Below are positions 54,395 through 63,242 of a DNA stretch of 64,000 nucleotides, piece after piece. Positions within the stretch are counted from its first letter, which is position 1; each line of letters opens with the position of its first letter. The position numbers and the translations under genes were made by a program. The DNA comes from Novosphingobium profundi (GTDB lineage Bacteria; Pseudomonadota; Alphaproteobacteria; Sphingomonadales; Sphingomonadaceae), in NCBI RefSeq assembly GCF_020524485.1, contig NZ_JAIVLF010000004.1:434001-498000 (forward strand), written 5' to 3'. The notes under the pieces are model-generated. The model had not been told where the DNA came from, searched no databases, and saw only the letters and a list, made by a program, of their open reading frames with translations.

Positions 54395-54688
54395 GGGGCG
54401 AACGCTGCCCCGTTCCCACGCCCCTGTCAAAGCCCCGGCGCACAGCCCACCTCGCGGCCTCGCCCCGACAGGGCCCCAAGCCCATTACGGGCAAGAAATT
54501 TAACCCCAACCGCGCTATGACGAGTCGCCCAGAGCACTTTTCCGCGTGATGGATTCACCTGATGATTCCGAATATGCGGAAAAAGCATAATCTGGAGCGG
54601 TTGGTCCGATTCCATCGGATCGGGAGGCCGCTTCACAGGACACCGCCTTGCGGTCGCACACGAACACCAGGTTGGAATAAAACAAGAG

Positions 54689-55063
54689 ATGATCCGCATC
54701 CTCCTAGCCGAAGACGATCAGGCCATGCGCACCTACCTCGCACGCGCCCTGGAAAATGCCGGGTACGACGTCGTCGCGGTCGACCGAGGCACGCAAGCGC
54801 TGCCCCACCTCGAAAGCGACAGCTTCGACCTGCTCCTCTCCGACATCGTCATGCCCGAGATGGACGGCATCGAACTGGCCCAGCGCTGCGCCAAGATCGC
54901 GCCCGCCACCAAGGTCATGTTCATTACCGGTTTTGCCGCCGTTTCGCTGCGCGCCAGCCGTGAAGCCCCGCAGGCCAAGGTGCTGTCCAAGCCCTTCCAC
55001 CTGCGCGATATCGTCTTGGAAGTGCAGCGAATGTTCGGTTTGAGCGAACACGCGCAGATCTGA
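54689..55063 (+). CDS. cpdR: response regulator CpdR
   Basis: A 124-residue single-domain receiver. The phosphoacceptor is Asp52 (LLSDIVMPEMDG), with the acidic pair Glu8-Asp9-Asp10 (LLAEDDQAM), Thr in MFITGF and Lys in VLSKPF. There is no output domain, as expected for CpdR, which in Caulobacter is dephosphorylated to activate ClpXP for timed degradation of cell-cycle proteins. The assignment rests on length, sequence flavour and the adjacent amidohydrolase, which is a conserved neighbour. CckA and ChpT are not in the window. Confidence 0.85.
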   Translation: MIRILLAEDDQAMRTYLARALENAGYDVVAVDRGTQALPHLESDSFDLLLSDIVMPEMDGIELAQRCAKIAPATKVMFITGFAAVSLRASREAPQAKVLSKPFHLRDIVLEVQRMFGLSEHAQI

Positions 55064-55086
55064 TTACATTTTTCTGAAAAAAGCCC

Positions 55087-55115
55087 TTGCCAAGAATCGG
55101 AAGCCGCTTTAGAGG
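55087..55115 (+). promoter_or_regulatory. candidate promoter of tRNA-Val
   Basis: TTGCCA (55087-55092), 17-bp spacer, TAGAGG (55110-55115), 46 bases before the tRNA. The -10 is weak. Confidence 0.3.
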
Positions 55116-55161
55116 GCCTCTCCACCGAGGGGGACAACTTCTCGGAACGCTCGAATGGAAT

Positions 55162-55236
55162 GGGCGTATAGCTCAGTGGTAGAGCACTATGTTGACATCG
55201 TAGGGGTCGCAAGTTCAATCCTTGCTACGCCCACCA
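55162..55236 (+). tRNA. tRNA-Val (GAC)
   Basis: A 75-nt tRNA with encoded CCA. The acceptor stem GGGCGTA pairs with TACGCCC, A is the discriminator, and the anticodon loop TTGACAT gives anticodon GAC. The D-arm has TAGCTCAGTGGTAGAGC and the T-arm AGTTCAATCC. It is followed by an intrinsic terminator. Confidence 0.96.
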
Positions 55237-55245
55237 TTCCGCAAG

Positions 55246-55278
55246 ACCCCGCCGGCTGAAAAGCCAGGCGGGGTTTTT
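55246..55278 (+). terminator. intrinsic terminator of tRNA-Val
   Basis: A 12-bp stem with one bulged base (ACCCCGCC-GGCT with AGCC-A-GGCGGGGT) closed by a GAAA tetraloop and followed by TTTTT, 10 bases after the tRNA. Confidence 0.88.
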
Positions 55279-55306
55279 GTTTGGGGCTTTGCACGCCCTT
55301 CCCCGC

Positions 55307-55756
55307 TCACCACACGCCGGCTTCGACGAGCATGGCCGCAAGGTCCTCGGGCCAGACCTGCTCCTCCAGCCGCTCCAGTTCGGCACGAGGACACCAGCGG
55401 TGCCCGGCTATGGCATCCTGCTCCAGGGCTGTGCGATGGAGCGCCGACAGGGCCGTACCGTCGCTGTGCACCAGGAAGTAGCGCTCCTCGCTCTCCACCG
55501 GCTCGCCTGTCGGCATGACGAAGTGCACCGTGCGCCGCGCCACCTCGCGCCCGGGATCGGTGATCACAAGGCCGGTCTCCTCGAACAGTTCGCGCGCGGC
55601 CGCCTGCGCGAAGTCCTCGCCCGGCTCGAGCCCGCCACCCGGCGTCGCCCAGAAATCGCCTCCGCGCAAAGCGCCTTCACGAAAGACAAAGCGCAGCAGC
55701 AAAACGCGCAACTGCGCGTCGAGTACAAGCAAGCGGGCGGCACGGCGGATTCGCAT
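55307..55756 (-). CDS. NUDIX hydrolase
   Basis: A 149-residue pyrophosphatase of the NUDIX superfamily. The Nudix box fits G-x5-E-x7-RE-U-xEE-x-GU: [10 protein letters not shown], then RELFEETGL. The N-terminal part reads [16 protein letters not shown] with DFWATPGGG before the box. The start at 55756 is the first ATG before the domain; longer frames are shadows in the divergent intergenic space. The substrate is not evident. Confidence 0.86.
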   Translation of the reverse strand: MRIRRAARLLVLDAQLRVLLLRFVFREGALRGGDFWATPGGGLEPGEDFAQAAARELFEETGLVITDPGREVARRTVHFVMPTGEPVESEERYFLVHSDGTALSALHRTALEQDAIAGHRWCPRAELERLEEQVWPEDLAAMLVEAGVW

Positions 55757-56035
55757 GGTGCGCGCAGCGATGCCCGAAGAGCCGCACCTGCGCAATCGCG
55801 CGCCGCGCCCGCCTTCCCGCCACTTCGCTGGCCCGCATCGCGCCCTTGGCAATGCGCACCCGGCCGCGATAGCCCAACGCCCGGTCTTTGCGCAGACCAA
55901 ATAATGCAAATCATTATCTTCAGCTTGCAAGGCGCTCCGGGACGCCCGGACAGACCCGCCTTGCTATACGGGCGCTCTCTGCCTAAGAGACGGCCCAATT
56001 CTCACCCACCTTCACCCCAGGGGAGCTTTTCTCGA

Positions 56036-57265
56036 ATGGCAAAAATCAAGGTAGTTAACCCCATCGTCGAAATGGACGGCGATGAGATGACCAAGATCAT
56101 CTGGGAGTGGATCCGCGAACGCCTGATCCTTCCCTACCTCGACATCGATCTGAAGTACTACGATCTCTCGGTCACCAAGCGTGACGAGACCGACGACCAG
56201 ATCACCGTCGACGCCGCCAACGCCACCAAGGAATACGGTGTCGCCGTCAAGTGCGCCACGATCACCCCGGACGAAGCCCGCGTCGAGGAATTCAGCCTCA
56301 AGAAGATGTGGCGTTCGCCCAACGGCACGATCCGCAACATTCTGGGCGGTGTTGTCTTCCGCGAGCCGATCGTCATCAGCAACGTCCCCCGCCTGGTTCC
56401 GGGCTGGACCGACCCCATCGTGGTCGGCCGTCACGCCTTCGGTGACCAGTACCGCGCCACCGACACGCTGATCCCGGGCCCGGGCAAGCTGCGTCTCGTG
56501 TTCGAAGGCGAAGACGGCCAGGTCATCGACAAGGAAGTGTTCGACTTCCCGGCTCCGGGCGTCGCCATGGCGATGTACAACCTCGACGAGTCGATCCGCG
56601 ACTTCGCACGCGCCTCGTTCAACTACGGCCTCAACCTCAAGTGGCCGGTGTTCCTGTCGACCAAGAACACGATCATGAAGGCCTACGACGGCCGCTTCAA
56701 GGATCTGTTCCAGGAAGTGTTCGACACCGAAGGCTTCGCCGAGAAGTTCAAGGAAGCCGGCATCACCTACGAGCACCGCCTGATCGACGACATGGTCGCC
56801 TCGGCGCTCAAGTGGTCGGGCAAGTTCGTTTGGGCCTGCAAGAACTACGACGGCGACGTGCAGTCGGACACCGTTGCGCAGGGCTTCGGCTCGCTGGGTC
56901 TCATGACCTCGGTTCTCATGGCGCCCGACGGCAAGACCGTTGAAGCCGAAGCTGCCCACGGCACCGTGACCCGTCACTACCGCCAGCACCAGCAGGGCAA
57001 GGCCACCTCGACCAACCCGATCGCGTCGATCTTCGCCTGGACCCGTGGCCTTTCCTACCGCGGCAAGTTCGACAACACCCCGGACGTCGTCGCCTTCGCC
57101 GAGACCCTTGAGCGCGTCTGCATCGAGACCGTCGAGAGCGGCAAGATGACCAAGGACCTCGCGCTCCTGATCGGTCCGGACCAGAGCTGGATGACCACCG
57201 AGCAGTTCTTCGAGGCGATCGTCGAGAACCTCGAGAAGGAAATGAAGGCCCAGGGCCTCGGCTAA
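56036..57265 (+). CDS. icd: NADP-dependent isocitrate dehydrogenase (dimeric)
   Basis: Oxidative decarboxylation of isocitrate to 2-oxoglutarate with NADP in the TCA cycle. The 409-residue protein is the dimeric, eukaryote-like type: [31 protein letters not shown] (substrate Ser/Asn/Arg), [32 protein letters not shown] (metal Asp) and [13 protein letters not shown] (NADP binding). The ATG at 56036 follows AGGGGAGC. Its 3' end has a GC-rich hairpin. Confidence 0.97.
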   Translation: MAKIKVVNPIVEMDGDEMTKIIWEWIRERLILPYLDIDLKYYDLSVTKRDETDDQITVDAANATKEYGVAVKCATITPDEARVEEFSLKKMWRSPNGTIRNILGGVVFREPIVISNVPRLVPGWTDPIVVGRHAFGDQYRATDTLIPGPGKLRLVFEGEDGQVIDKEVFDFPAPGVAMAMYNLDESIRDFARASFNYGLNLKWPVFLSTKNTIMKAYDGRFKDLFQEVFDTEGFAEKFKEAGITYEHRLIDDMVASALKWSGKFVWACKNYDGDVQSDTVAQGFGSLGLMTSVLMAPDGKTVEAEAAHGTVTRHYRQHQQGKATSTNPIASIFAWTRGLSYRGKFDNTPDVVAFAETLERVCIETVESGKMTKDLALLIGPDQSWMTTEQFFEAIVENLEKEMKAQGLG

Positions 57266-57299
57266 GCCGAACCCGGCTTCCTTCATCGGAACCGACACG

Positions 57300-57333
57300 C
57301 GGGGCGGGCTGGACATCCAGCCCGCCCCGTTTG
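57300..57333 (+). terminator. hairpin after icd
   Basis: A perfect 14-bp stem, CGGGGCGGGCTGGA with TCCAGCCCGCCCCG, followed only by TTTGCG, 35 bases past icd. It is a strong hairpin with a short T run. The rest of the gap to 57568 shows no gene that I can support and must hold the promoter of the next one. Confidence 0.7.
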
Positions 57334-57568
57334 CGTTGGGATGAGGCACATAGGCGGCCAATACGTTCACTATGGATCATAGTGGCTGCCCGATATCTTA
57401 AAAAAGTGTTATACACTTGGCTCGTACCCTGCCCTTCGGGATCGCAACGTTCGAATGGCAGCAGGGCGATAGATCCACGAAAACGTGGACAGAGAACAAT
57501 CCCTGTTGCCCGGATTGGAGACGCCTTGGTGCACGCTGGGGTGGAGAGAGAAAGAGGGCACGCCAGGT

Positions 57569-58450
57569 ATGGGCTACGTCTCAGCGGCCGAATTCGTGCG
57601 CAAGTTTGCGCGGTTTCGCGATGAAGCACACGATTCGCCGGTTTTCATCACCCATCACGGGCGCGAGACGCACGTGCTTTGCCCCATTGATCTGTGGAAC
57701 CGGATCGGCGGCGGCGAACCGGGCGAGAGCCCGAACCAGCGCAACGAATCGGCCAATTTCGCGCTGGCCGACTGGATCGACGACGGCATCATCGCCTGCG
57801 ACGAGAACATGCGCGTCGTCTACGCCAATCGCAATGCCCACGCCCTGACCAAGTCGCGGCCCGGCACGCTGATCGGCCCCACGCTGATCGAGGCCCTTCC
57901 CTGCATCAGCGGCAGCCTGCTCGAAGTCCAGGCCCGCCAGACGTTGGTGCACGGGCACCCGAACATGGCCGACATCCCTTCCCCCTTCGTCGAGAACGCC
58001 TGGCTGCGCTTCCAGACCTTCCCGCTCGAGGACCGCCTCGCCATCCGCCTCCACGACATCACCCAGGACGTCGAGCGCCACTTCAAGGCCAACGTCAAGG
58101 AAGCCATGATCGAGGCGCTCAACAAGCATGGCGGCGTGGCCTATGCCCGCGTCTCCGTGCGCGGCACCATCGACCGCGTCGATGCCCCTTTCTGCGAAAT
58201 GCTCGACCTGCCCGAGGAGCGTCTCATCGGCGTCGCCCTCACCGACCTAGTCGATCTGCCCGACAAGGTTGCCTTTCGCGAAACGCTCGAAGGCGTGCTG
58301 CGCGGCGGCGAGCCGGTCCGCCTGCACACCCATTTCCTGACCAATCGGGGCGAGACGATCCCGCTGTGCATGGCGCTGGTGAAGCTCGAAGGGGTCTACG
58401 GCAGCGAAGGGGCCATCGCCGTCTTGACCGACGAGAGCGACGCCGCCTGA
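57569..58450 (+). CDS. Phd-antitoxin-like N-terminus fused to PAS domains
   Basis: A 293-residue regulator. The first 48 residues follow the Phd/YefM antitoxin pattern: VSAAEFVRKFARFRDEAHDS, then PVFITHHGRETHVL, which is the DNA-binding dimerisation fold of prevent-host-death proteins. No toxin gene follows. Two PAS-like domains come next (about 68-170: LADWIDDGIIACDENMRVVY; and about 185-285: TIDRVDAPFCEMLDL, then VRLHTHFLTNRGETIPLCM). The result looks like a sensor-coupled DNA-binding protein without kinase or effector. It lies between icd and the TadE/TadG genes. The ATG at 57569 starts exactly at the conserved module. Confidence 0.72.
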   Translation: MGYVSAAEFVRKFARFRDEAHDSPVFITHHGRETHVLCPIDLWNRIGGGEPGESPNQRNESANFALADWIDDGIIACDENMRVVYANRNAHALTKSRPGTLIGPTLIEALPCISGSLLEVQARQTLVHGHPNMADIPSPFVENAWLRFQTFPLEDRLAIRLHDITQDVERHFKANVKEAMIEALNKHGGVAYARVSVRGTIDRVDAPFCEMLDLPEERLIGVALTDLVDLPDKVAFRETLEGVLRGGEPVRLHTHFLTNRGETIPLCMALVKLEGVYGSEGAIAVLTDESDAA

Positions 58451-58753
58451 GCCCGGAAGCGTGGAGGAAGAGCAGATAGTTTCAAGGGAGCCCTCCCCTT
58501 GCCTCTCAAATCGGCGCCTGCCCCCTTCCCGAGGACACAAAGGTAAACGGAAAATTGCAATAACCACCTGTCCAATACGAATGACGGCGGGCACAAACCT
58601 TTTCCTGAAATTAACCAGGCGCGCAAAGATCTGAAAAGCGGAGGAATTTCCCCAAGACCTCTCTGTGTAAAATGCGAAGCCTGGCCTTCCGAACCTTCAA
58701 ACCCTCCTTTGCATTCCGCGCGCATCCTGAACGTGGAGATAAGGAGAGAGACG
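58451..58753. other. intergenic region before the TadE gene
   Basis: These 303 bases hold no gene that I can support. A TAAAAT at 58668-58673 could be a -10 box for tadE, but no good -35 is visible. AGGAGAGAGACG is the ribosome site of the next gene. Confidence 0.4.
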
Positions 58754-59245
58754 ATGACCAAGGCTATCGGAGGAGCCATCTACCCACGTTACGCGCGGCC
58801 TCGCCGCATTCTGGCTCCCGTCGCGCGGCGCCTGGCGCGGATCCGGCGCCTGCCCACCCACACGGGCGGCGCGGTCCTGGTGGAGGCCGCGCTCGCCCTT
58901 CCCGTCCTCATCATGCTGCTTCTGGGCGTTGTGACCTACGGCGGCTGGTTCATGGCCGCCCATTCGCTACAGCAGGTCGCCAACGAGGCGGCCCGCGCTT
59001 CAGTCGCCGGGCTCGACGCGCTCGAACGGCGCCAGCTGGTCGACACCAGTGTTGCTGACAGCGTCCTGCACACCGGCACGCTAGACCCGGACCTGGTGAC
59101 CGTGCAGACCGGTCTCGACGGCCAGTATTACCGCGTCACCCTCGTCTACGATGTCAGCCAGGCCGAAATGTTCAGCAACTCCCTGGTGCCCCTGCCCGGC
59201 GACACGATCGCGCGCGCCTCCACCGTCCAGCTTGCCGGGATCTGA
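58754..59245 (+). CDS. TadE-like pilus assembly protein
   Basis: A 163-residue pseudopilin-like protein. After a basic N-terminus the TadE motif reads GGAVLVEAALALPVLIM, followed by a hydrophobic helix and LQQVANEAARASVAGL, the family hallmark. The C-terminal part is beta-rich. TadE proteins act with Flp pili (Tad system). The ATG at 58754 follows AGGAGAGAGACG. It is 11 bases upstream of a TadG-like gene. Confidence 0.84.
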   Translation: MTKAIGGAIYPRYARPRRILAPVARRLARIRRLPTHTGGAVLVEAALALPVLIMLLLGVVTYGGWFMAAHSLQQVANEAARASVAGLDALERRQLVDTSVADSVLHTGTLDPDLVTVQTGLDGQYYRVTLVYDVSQAEMFSNSLVPLPGDTIARASTVQLAGI

Positions 59246-59256
59246 GGAGTTGGCCC

Positions 59257-60909
59257 ATGAAAGCATTCACGACACGCCTTCTCCCCCTTCGCCGCGAGAA
59301 CGAGGGCGCGGTGACCGTCATGCTCGCCGGCTCGCTGCTCATGCTGATGGGGGTGGCAACGGTCGCTGTGGACCTGGGCGCGATCTACCTCGCTGAGCGC
59401 CGCCTTCAGGGCCTGGCCGATGCCGCCGCGATGGCCGCCGCACAGGAAAACGTCCTCGAAATGCGCCGCTCGGCGGTCCAGGGCCTCATCGACCAGAGCC
59501 GCGAGACCGACATCGAGATCGCCGAACTCGAAAGCGGCACCTATCGTCAGGACAAGATCGTGCCCCTGGACGAACGCTTCCAGCTTGGCGGGGAGGACAG
59601 CGCCGCGCGCGTCCACCTTGTCCAGACCGTCCCGCTCTTCTTCGGGCGTGCGCTCGGCTTCGAAACGGCCACGGTGCGCGCGCGCGCCACGGCCGCGCGG
59701 ATCGACATGGCCGCCTATTCACTGGGCTCGAGCCTTGCCACCGTGTCGGATGGCATTCCCAACGCGCTGCTCTCGGCGCTGATCGGCACCGAGCTCAACC
59801 TCTCGGTGCTCGATTCGCAGAACCTTGCCAGCGCCGACGTCGACCTCTTGGGATACGCCGAGGCCCTCAAGCTGCAGGTCAATGCGAACGAGGGCACCTA
59901 CGCCGAACTGTTCGACACGCCTGTACCGCTGGGCGATGCGCTGCGCGCGATCGGCTCGACCGCGTCCGACAGCGCCACGATCGCCCTCATCGACCGGATC
60001 GCAAACGAGGCCCCCTTCGTCGAGGTGCGCCTTGCCGACCTCCTCGATCTGGGCCCCTACGGCGCGCTTGACTACGATCCGGGCACGGCGGGGGTGGAGG
60101 TCGATGCCTTCTCGCTGGTGCGCATGCTGCTCGAACTCTCGCACGGCGACACGCTCGACATCGAACTGGACCTGGCCGCCACCGGGCTCTCCAGCGTCCA
60201 TGTGCGTCTCGTACGCGGCTATGGACTGGCGCATTCCCCCTGGCTGACGATCACCGGCGCGCGCGATTACGTCCTGCGCACGGCCCAGGCCCGGCTGCTC
60301 GTGTCCGCGCGCGTGGGCACGGGGAGCCCCTGGCTGCCCTCGGTCGAACTGCCCCTCTATACCGAACTTGCCCAGGCCGAGGCCACCCTCAACGATATCC
60401 AGTGCAGCGGCGATCCGGACAGCGACGGCGTGCGGCTCGGCGTGACGCCAGCCATCGGCACCATCGGCATCGGACGGCCCGATGCCCGGGACATGGGCGA
60501 CCTCTCGAGCGCAGTCACGCTTTCGCGCGCCACGCTTGTCAATGTGCCGCTGATTGCGCGCGTCACCGCGCTTTCGGAAGTGTCGCTGGGCGGCGCGACC
60601 GGCCCGCAGGAGGTCCTCTTCACCTTTGCCGACATTCGCGACAAGGTCACCAAGACGGTCTCGACGCAGGATCTCACCCAGTCGCTGGCGACCTCGCTGA
60701 TCGCGCAGACCGACCTCGAAGCCCAGACCCTGGGCCTCTCGCTCAGCCTGTCCTCTGTCACCAACATCGTCGGCAATAGCCTGGCCACGATTGCCCCGAC
60801 ACTCGATGCGACCGTGTTCTCTCTCACGCAGGCGCTCGGTGTCCGCCTCGGGGCAGCCGATGTCCAGGTCAACAAGGTCCGCTGCGGAGTGCCCACCGTC
60901 ATCGCCTGA
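59257..60909 (+). CDS. TadG-like pilus assembly/surface protein
   Basis: A 550-residue protein whose N-terminal about 60 residues match the TadG_N/TadE-like motif: EGAVTVMLAGSLLMLMG, then AVDLGAIYLAERRLQGLADAAAMA. The remainder is an extracellular, beta-rich, Asp/Leu/Ser-rich region without a VWA domain; two cysteines lie near the C-terminus (DIQCSGD and KVRCGVP). It forms a pair with the TadE gene and the unit ends at an intrinsic terminator. The secretin, the ATPase (CpaF-like), CpaB and the Flp pilin of a tad locus are absent from this window. Confidence 0.8.
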   Translation: MKAFTTRLLPLRRENEGAVTVMLAGSLLMLMGVATVAVDLGAIYLAERRLQGLADAAAMAAAQENVLEMRRSAVQGLIDQSRETDIEIAELESGTYRQDKIVPLDERFQLGGEDSAARVHLVQTVPLFFGRALGFETATVRARATAARIDMAAYSLGSSLATVSDGIPNALLSALIGTELNLSVLDSQNLASADVDLLGYAEALKLQVNANEGTYAELFDTPVPLGDALRAIGSTASDSATIALIDRIANEAPFVEVRLADLLDLGPYGALDYDPGTAGVEVDAFSLVRMLLELSHGDTLDIELDLAATGLSSVHVRLVRGYGLAHSPWLTITGARDYVLRTAQARLLVSARVGTGSPWLPSVELPLYTELAQAEATLNDIQCSGDPDSDGVRLGVTPAIGTIGIGRPDARDMGDLSSAVTLSRATLVNVPLIARVTALSEVSLGGATGPQEVLFTFADIRDKVTKTVSTQDLTQSLATSLIAQTDLEAQTLGLSLSLSSVTNIVGNSLATIAPTLDATVFSLTQALGVRLGAADVQVNKVRCGVPTVIA

Positions 60910-60965
60910 CGCATCCGGACCGACCCGCGGGAGAGCCTCCCCCCTTTCTCTCTCCCGACACCTAC

Positions 60966-61003
60966 CGGGCCCGCCGCCAGACCCTCGGCAGCGGGCCCGT
61001 TTT
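60966..61003 (+). terminator. intrinsic terminator of the TadE-TadG unit
   Basis: A 9-bp perfect stem CGGGCCCGC/GCGGGCCCG with a 3-bp extension, followed by TTTTCCTGTTT, 57 bases past the TadG-like stop. Confidence 0.83.
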
Positions 61004-61028
61004 CCTGTTTGTCTTGCGCCGCCCACAT

Positions 61029-61043
61029 GTTCACTATATGTTC
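61029..61043. promoter_or_regulatory. LexA (SOS) box ahead of the radical SAM gene
   Basis: GTTC-ACTATAT-GTTC is an exact match to the GTTC-N7-GTTC LexA motif, seven bases before the chosen ATG. A TATATG -10 element overlaps the box (with CTTGCG as a possible -35 upstream), so LexA would repress this promoter. Confidence 0.72.
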
Positions 61044-61049
61044 CAGGCT

Positions 61050-62120
61050 ATGGAACACGTGAAAGGAAGAGGATCGGTCAGCAACCAGGTCAGCGCGCGC
61101 TTTGGCCTTGCCCGCCACGAAGCCGATGGCGACTGGTGCGACGCGCGCACCGACATCGACGGCCCGCTGCCCCCGCTGCGCACCACCGTGACCGAGCTTC
61201 GCCCCAAGAGCATCGTCTCGTTCAATAAGTCGCCCGACATCCCTTTCGACCGCTCGATCAACGCCTACAATGGATGCGAACATGGCTGCATCTACTGCTT
61301 TGCCCGGCCCAGCCATGCCTACCACGACCTCTCACCGGGGCTGGACTTCGAAACCAGGCTCTTCGCCAAGCTCGACGCAGCCCGGTTGCTGCGCGAAACA
61401 CTGGCTCGCCGGAACTACCGCGTCGCGCCAATTGCCATGGGGACCAACACCGATCCCTACCAGCCGATCGAGCAGCGCTACCGCATTACCCGGGAAATTC
61501 TCGAGCTGTGCCTGGAGGTCGGCCACCCGGTCAGCCTTGTCACCAAGTCGGACCGCATCCTTGCCGACAGCGACGTTCTCGCCGAGATGGCGCGGCGCGA
61601 TCTCGTCAGCGTCGGGATTTCGGTCACCAGCCTAGATCCGCGTCTCTCGCGTCGGCTCGAACCGCGCACGGCCTCCCCCGCCAAGCGCTTTGCTGCGCTC
61701 GAGGCCCTGAATGCCCAAGCTATTCCCGCCCACGCGATGATCGCGCCGGTCATCCCCGCGATTACCGACCACGAACTGGAAAGCCTGGTCGAGGCGGCCG
61801 CAAAAGCCGGATCGCGCGGGGCCATGTGGATCATGCTGCGCCTGCCGCTTGAGGTTGCCCCGCTCTTTCGCGAATGGCTCGAGACCCATTTCCCCGACCG
61901 CGCGGGCAAGGTCATGGCGATTATCCGCGAAATGCGCGGCGGGCGCGACAACGATCCGCGTTTTGGCGAGCGCTTCCGCCCCCAGAGCCCCTGGGCCGAC
62001 CTCGTGCGCAGCCGCTTTCGCCTGGCCATGAAGCGCCACGGCCTTGGACCTCCCGGCGTCCACCTCGATTGCAGCCAGTTCCGCGCGCCCTCGCCCGACG
62101 GGCAACTCAGCTTGCTGTAA
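61050..62120 (+). CDS. PA0069-family radical SAM protein
   Basis: A 356-residue iron-sulfur protein of the spore-photoproduct-lyase-like radical SAM group. The [4Fe-4S] cluster motif is GCEHGCIYCFARPSH (C-x3-C-x2-C). Other family blocks are KGRGSVSNQ at the start, SIVSFNKSPDIPFDRSINAY in two parts, LVTKSDRI, VGISVTSLD and WIMLRLPLEVAPLF. I chose the ATG at 61050 because family members start a few residues before the GRG motif. A LexA box overlaps the promoter, which suggests a role in DNA damage. The activity is unproven. Confidence 0.86.
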   Translation: MEHVKGRGSVSNQVSARFGLARHEADGDWCDARTDIDGPLPPLRTTVTELRPKSIVSFNKSPDIPFDRSINAYNGCEHGCIYCFARPSHAYHDLSPGLDFETRLFAKLDAARLLRETLARRNYRVAPIAMGTNTDPYQPIEQRYRITREILELCLEVGHPVSLVTKSDRILADSDVLAEMARRDLVSVGISVTSLDPRLSRRLEPRTASPAKRFAALEALNAQAIPAHAMIAPVIPAITDHELESLVEAAAKAGSRGAMWIMLRLPLEVAPLFREWLETHFPDRAGKVMAIIREMRGGRDNDPRFGERFRPQSPWADLVRSRFRLAMKRHGLGPPGVHLDCSQFRAPSPDGQLSLL

Positions 62121-62235
62121 AGGCCTGGGCACGATCAGGAAGACACCGCCCATGAAATAATACACTTGCCTAATAGCGAAGGCCGTGCGTTCATAGCGCG
62201 CCTGCAATTCCCACCGTGCTCCCGGAGGAGAATTC

Positions 62236-62730
62236 ATGAACGCCGCTCTACTCGCGCTGGCCCTCGCCAGCCTCGCCCCCGCTGCAGGCGCGTCCTCGCC
62301 CCCCGTCCGCGACACGACCCTGGATACGACAAGCCGCACGCAGGCCTGCACCCCGGACTACCTCTCCACGACCGAGGCGGTCACCTACGCCTCCTACCTG
62401 GGCTCGAAAGCGGGCGTTGCCGGGATCTTCGAGATGCCCGTGCGCGCAGTAGGCGCACAAAGCGGCCACATCTACCTGAACTCCGAGCGCGACTACCGTG
62501 ACCGCAACTGTCTGACGGTCTCCATTCCCAAGGCAACCGCGCAGCGCATGTTCGGCAGCGATGATCCGGATGAGATTGCCAAACACCTGAAGGGACAGCG
62601 CATTTTCGTGAAAGGCATCGCCCGGCAGGTCCGCATCAATTTCATTGCGAACGGCCAGCCGACCGAGAAGTATTACTTCCAGGTCCATGTCTTGGCCGAC
62701 CAGCCCGAGCAGGTACGCCTGGCGGCCTGA
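62236..62730 (+). CDS. secreted protein of unknown function
   Basis: A 164-residue protein with a signal peptide (LLALALASLAPAAGASS). The mature part has a Thr/Ser-rich start, two cysteines (QACTPDYL and RNCLTVSI) and beta-like stretches: GIFEMPVRAVGAQSGHIYLN, KGQRIFVKGIARQVRINFI and YYFQVHVLA. This resembles small secreted OB-like folds. No family is recognised. A GGAGGAGAATTC ribosome site is placed well. Confidence 0.66.
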   Translation: MNAALLALALASLAPAAGASSPPVRDTTLDTTSRTQACTPDYLSTTEAVTYASYLGSKAGVAGIFEMPVRAVGAQSGHIYLNSERDYRDRNCLTVSIPKATAQRMFGSDDPDEIAKHLKGQRIFVKGIARQVRINFIANGQPTEKYYFQVHVLADQPEQVRLAA

Positions 62731-62860
62731 GGCACGGCAGGCTCCGGCCCCAAACCTTCCAACTCCCCGCTGAACGCGCGGTAATCTGCGGTTCATGGAA
62801 CCGGAGGCGCGTATCCTTGGTTATTCCCGGCAACACGAAACAACAACGGGATGCGAAACC

Positions 62861-63160
62861 ATGGCAGATGAATACGTGACCCAGGAGCGCCGCACGACCA
62901 CCGACGAACCGGCTGCGGCACAGCCTACCCACACCACCGTCATCCATGAGAGCAAGTCGTCCTCAGGCGGCAGTGGCCTTGTCATCGCGCTGATCCTGCT
63001 CGTCGCGGTTGTCGGCGGCTTCTACCTCTTCAGCCAGACCTCCTCGAGCGAGGTTGCGCGCGACAACGCCATTGCCGATGCGGCGCAGGATGTCGGCAAT
63101 GCGGCCTCGCAGATCGGCGATGCGGCCGAGAGCGCAGCCGAAGGCGCCACCAACAACTAA
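62861..63160 (+). CDS. small single-pass membrane protein
   Basis: A 99-residue protein: a polar N-terminus (ADEYVTQERRTTTDEP, then a PTHTTVIHE stretch), one membrane helix (LVIALILLVAVVGGFYLF) and an Ala/Asp-rich tail (ADAAQDVGNAASQIGDAAE) with an alternating pattern that suggests a short amphipathic helix. An earlier start would add 22 residues. Unknown function. It is convergent with dnaE. Confidence 0.62.
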   Translation: MADEYVTQERRTTTDEPAAAQPTHTTVIHESKSSSGGSGLVIALILLVAVVGGFYLFSQTSSSEVARDNAIADAAQDVGNAASQIGDAAESAAEGATNN

Positions 63161-63178
63161 GGCGCGCCCCTCACATGC

Positions 63179-63215
63179 AAAAGGCCCGGCATTCCATATG
63201 GAGTGCCGGGCCTTT
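63179..63215. terminator. bidirectional intrinsic terminator
   Basis: A 16-bp stem AAAGGCCCGGCATTCC/GGAGTGCCGGGCCTTT with a single G-T pair and an ATAT loop, between the small membrane protein gene (+) and dnaE (-). Confidence 0.86.
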
Positions 63216-63242
63216 ATGCGTGTTTCAAACGAAGCGCGGAAA

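Noticed and set aside
55277-56035. A 5' extension of icd running back through the NUDIX gene.
   Set aside because: The extension is antisense to the NUDIX gene, has no homology pattern, and icd has a good ribosome site and conserved start at 56036.
57359-57400. GTTCACTATGGATC looked like half of a LexA box upstream of the Phd-PAS gene.
   Set aside because: Only one GTTC half-site is present; the second should be GTTC at the 7-base distance and it is GATC.
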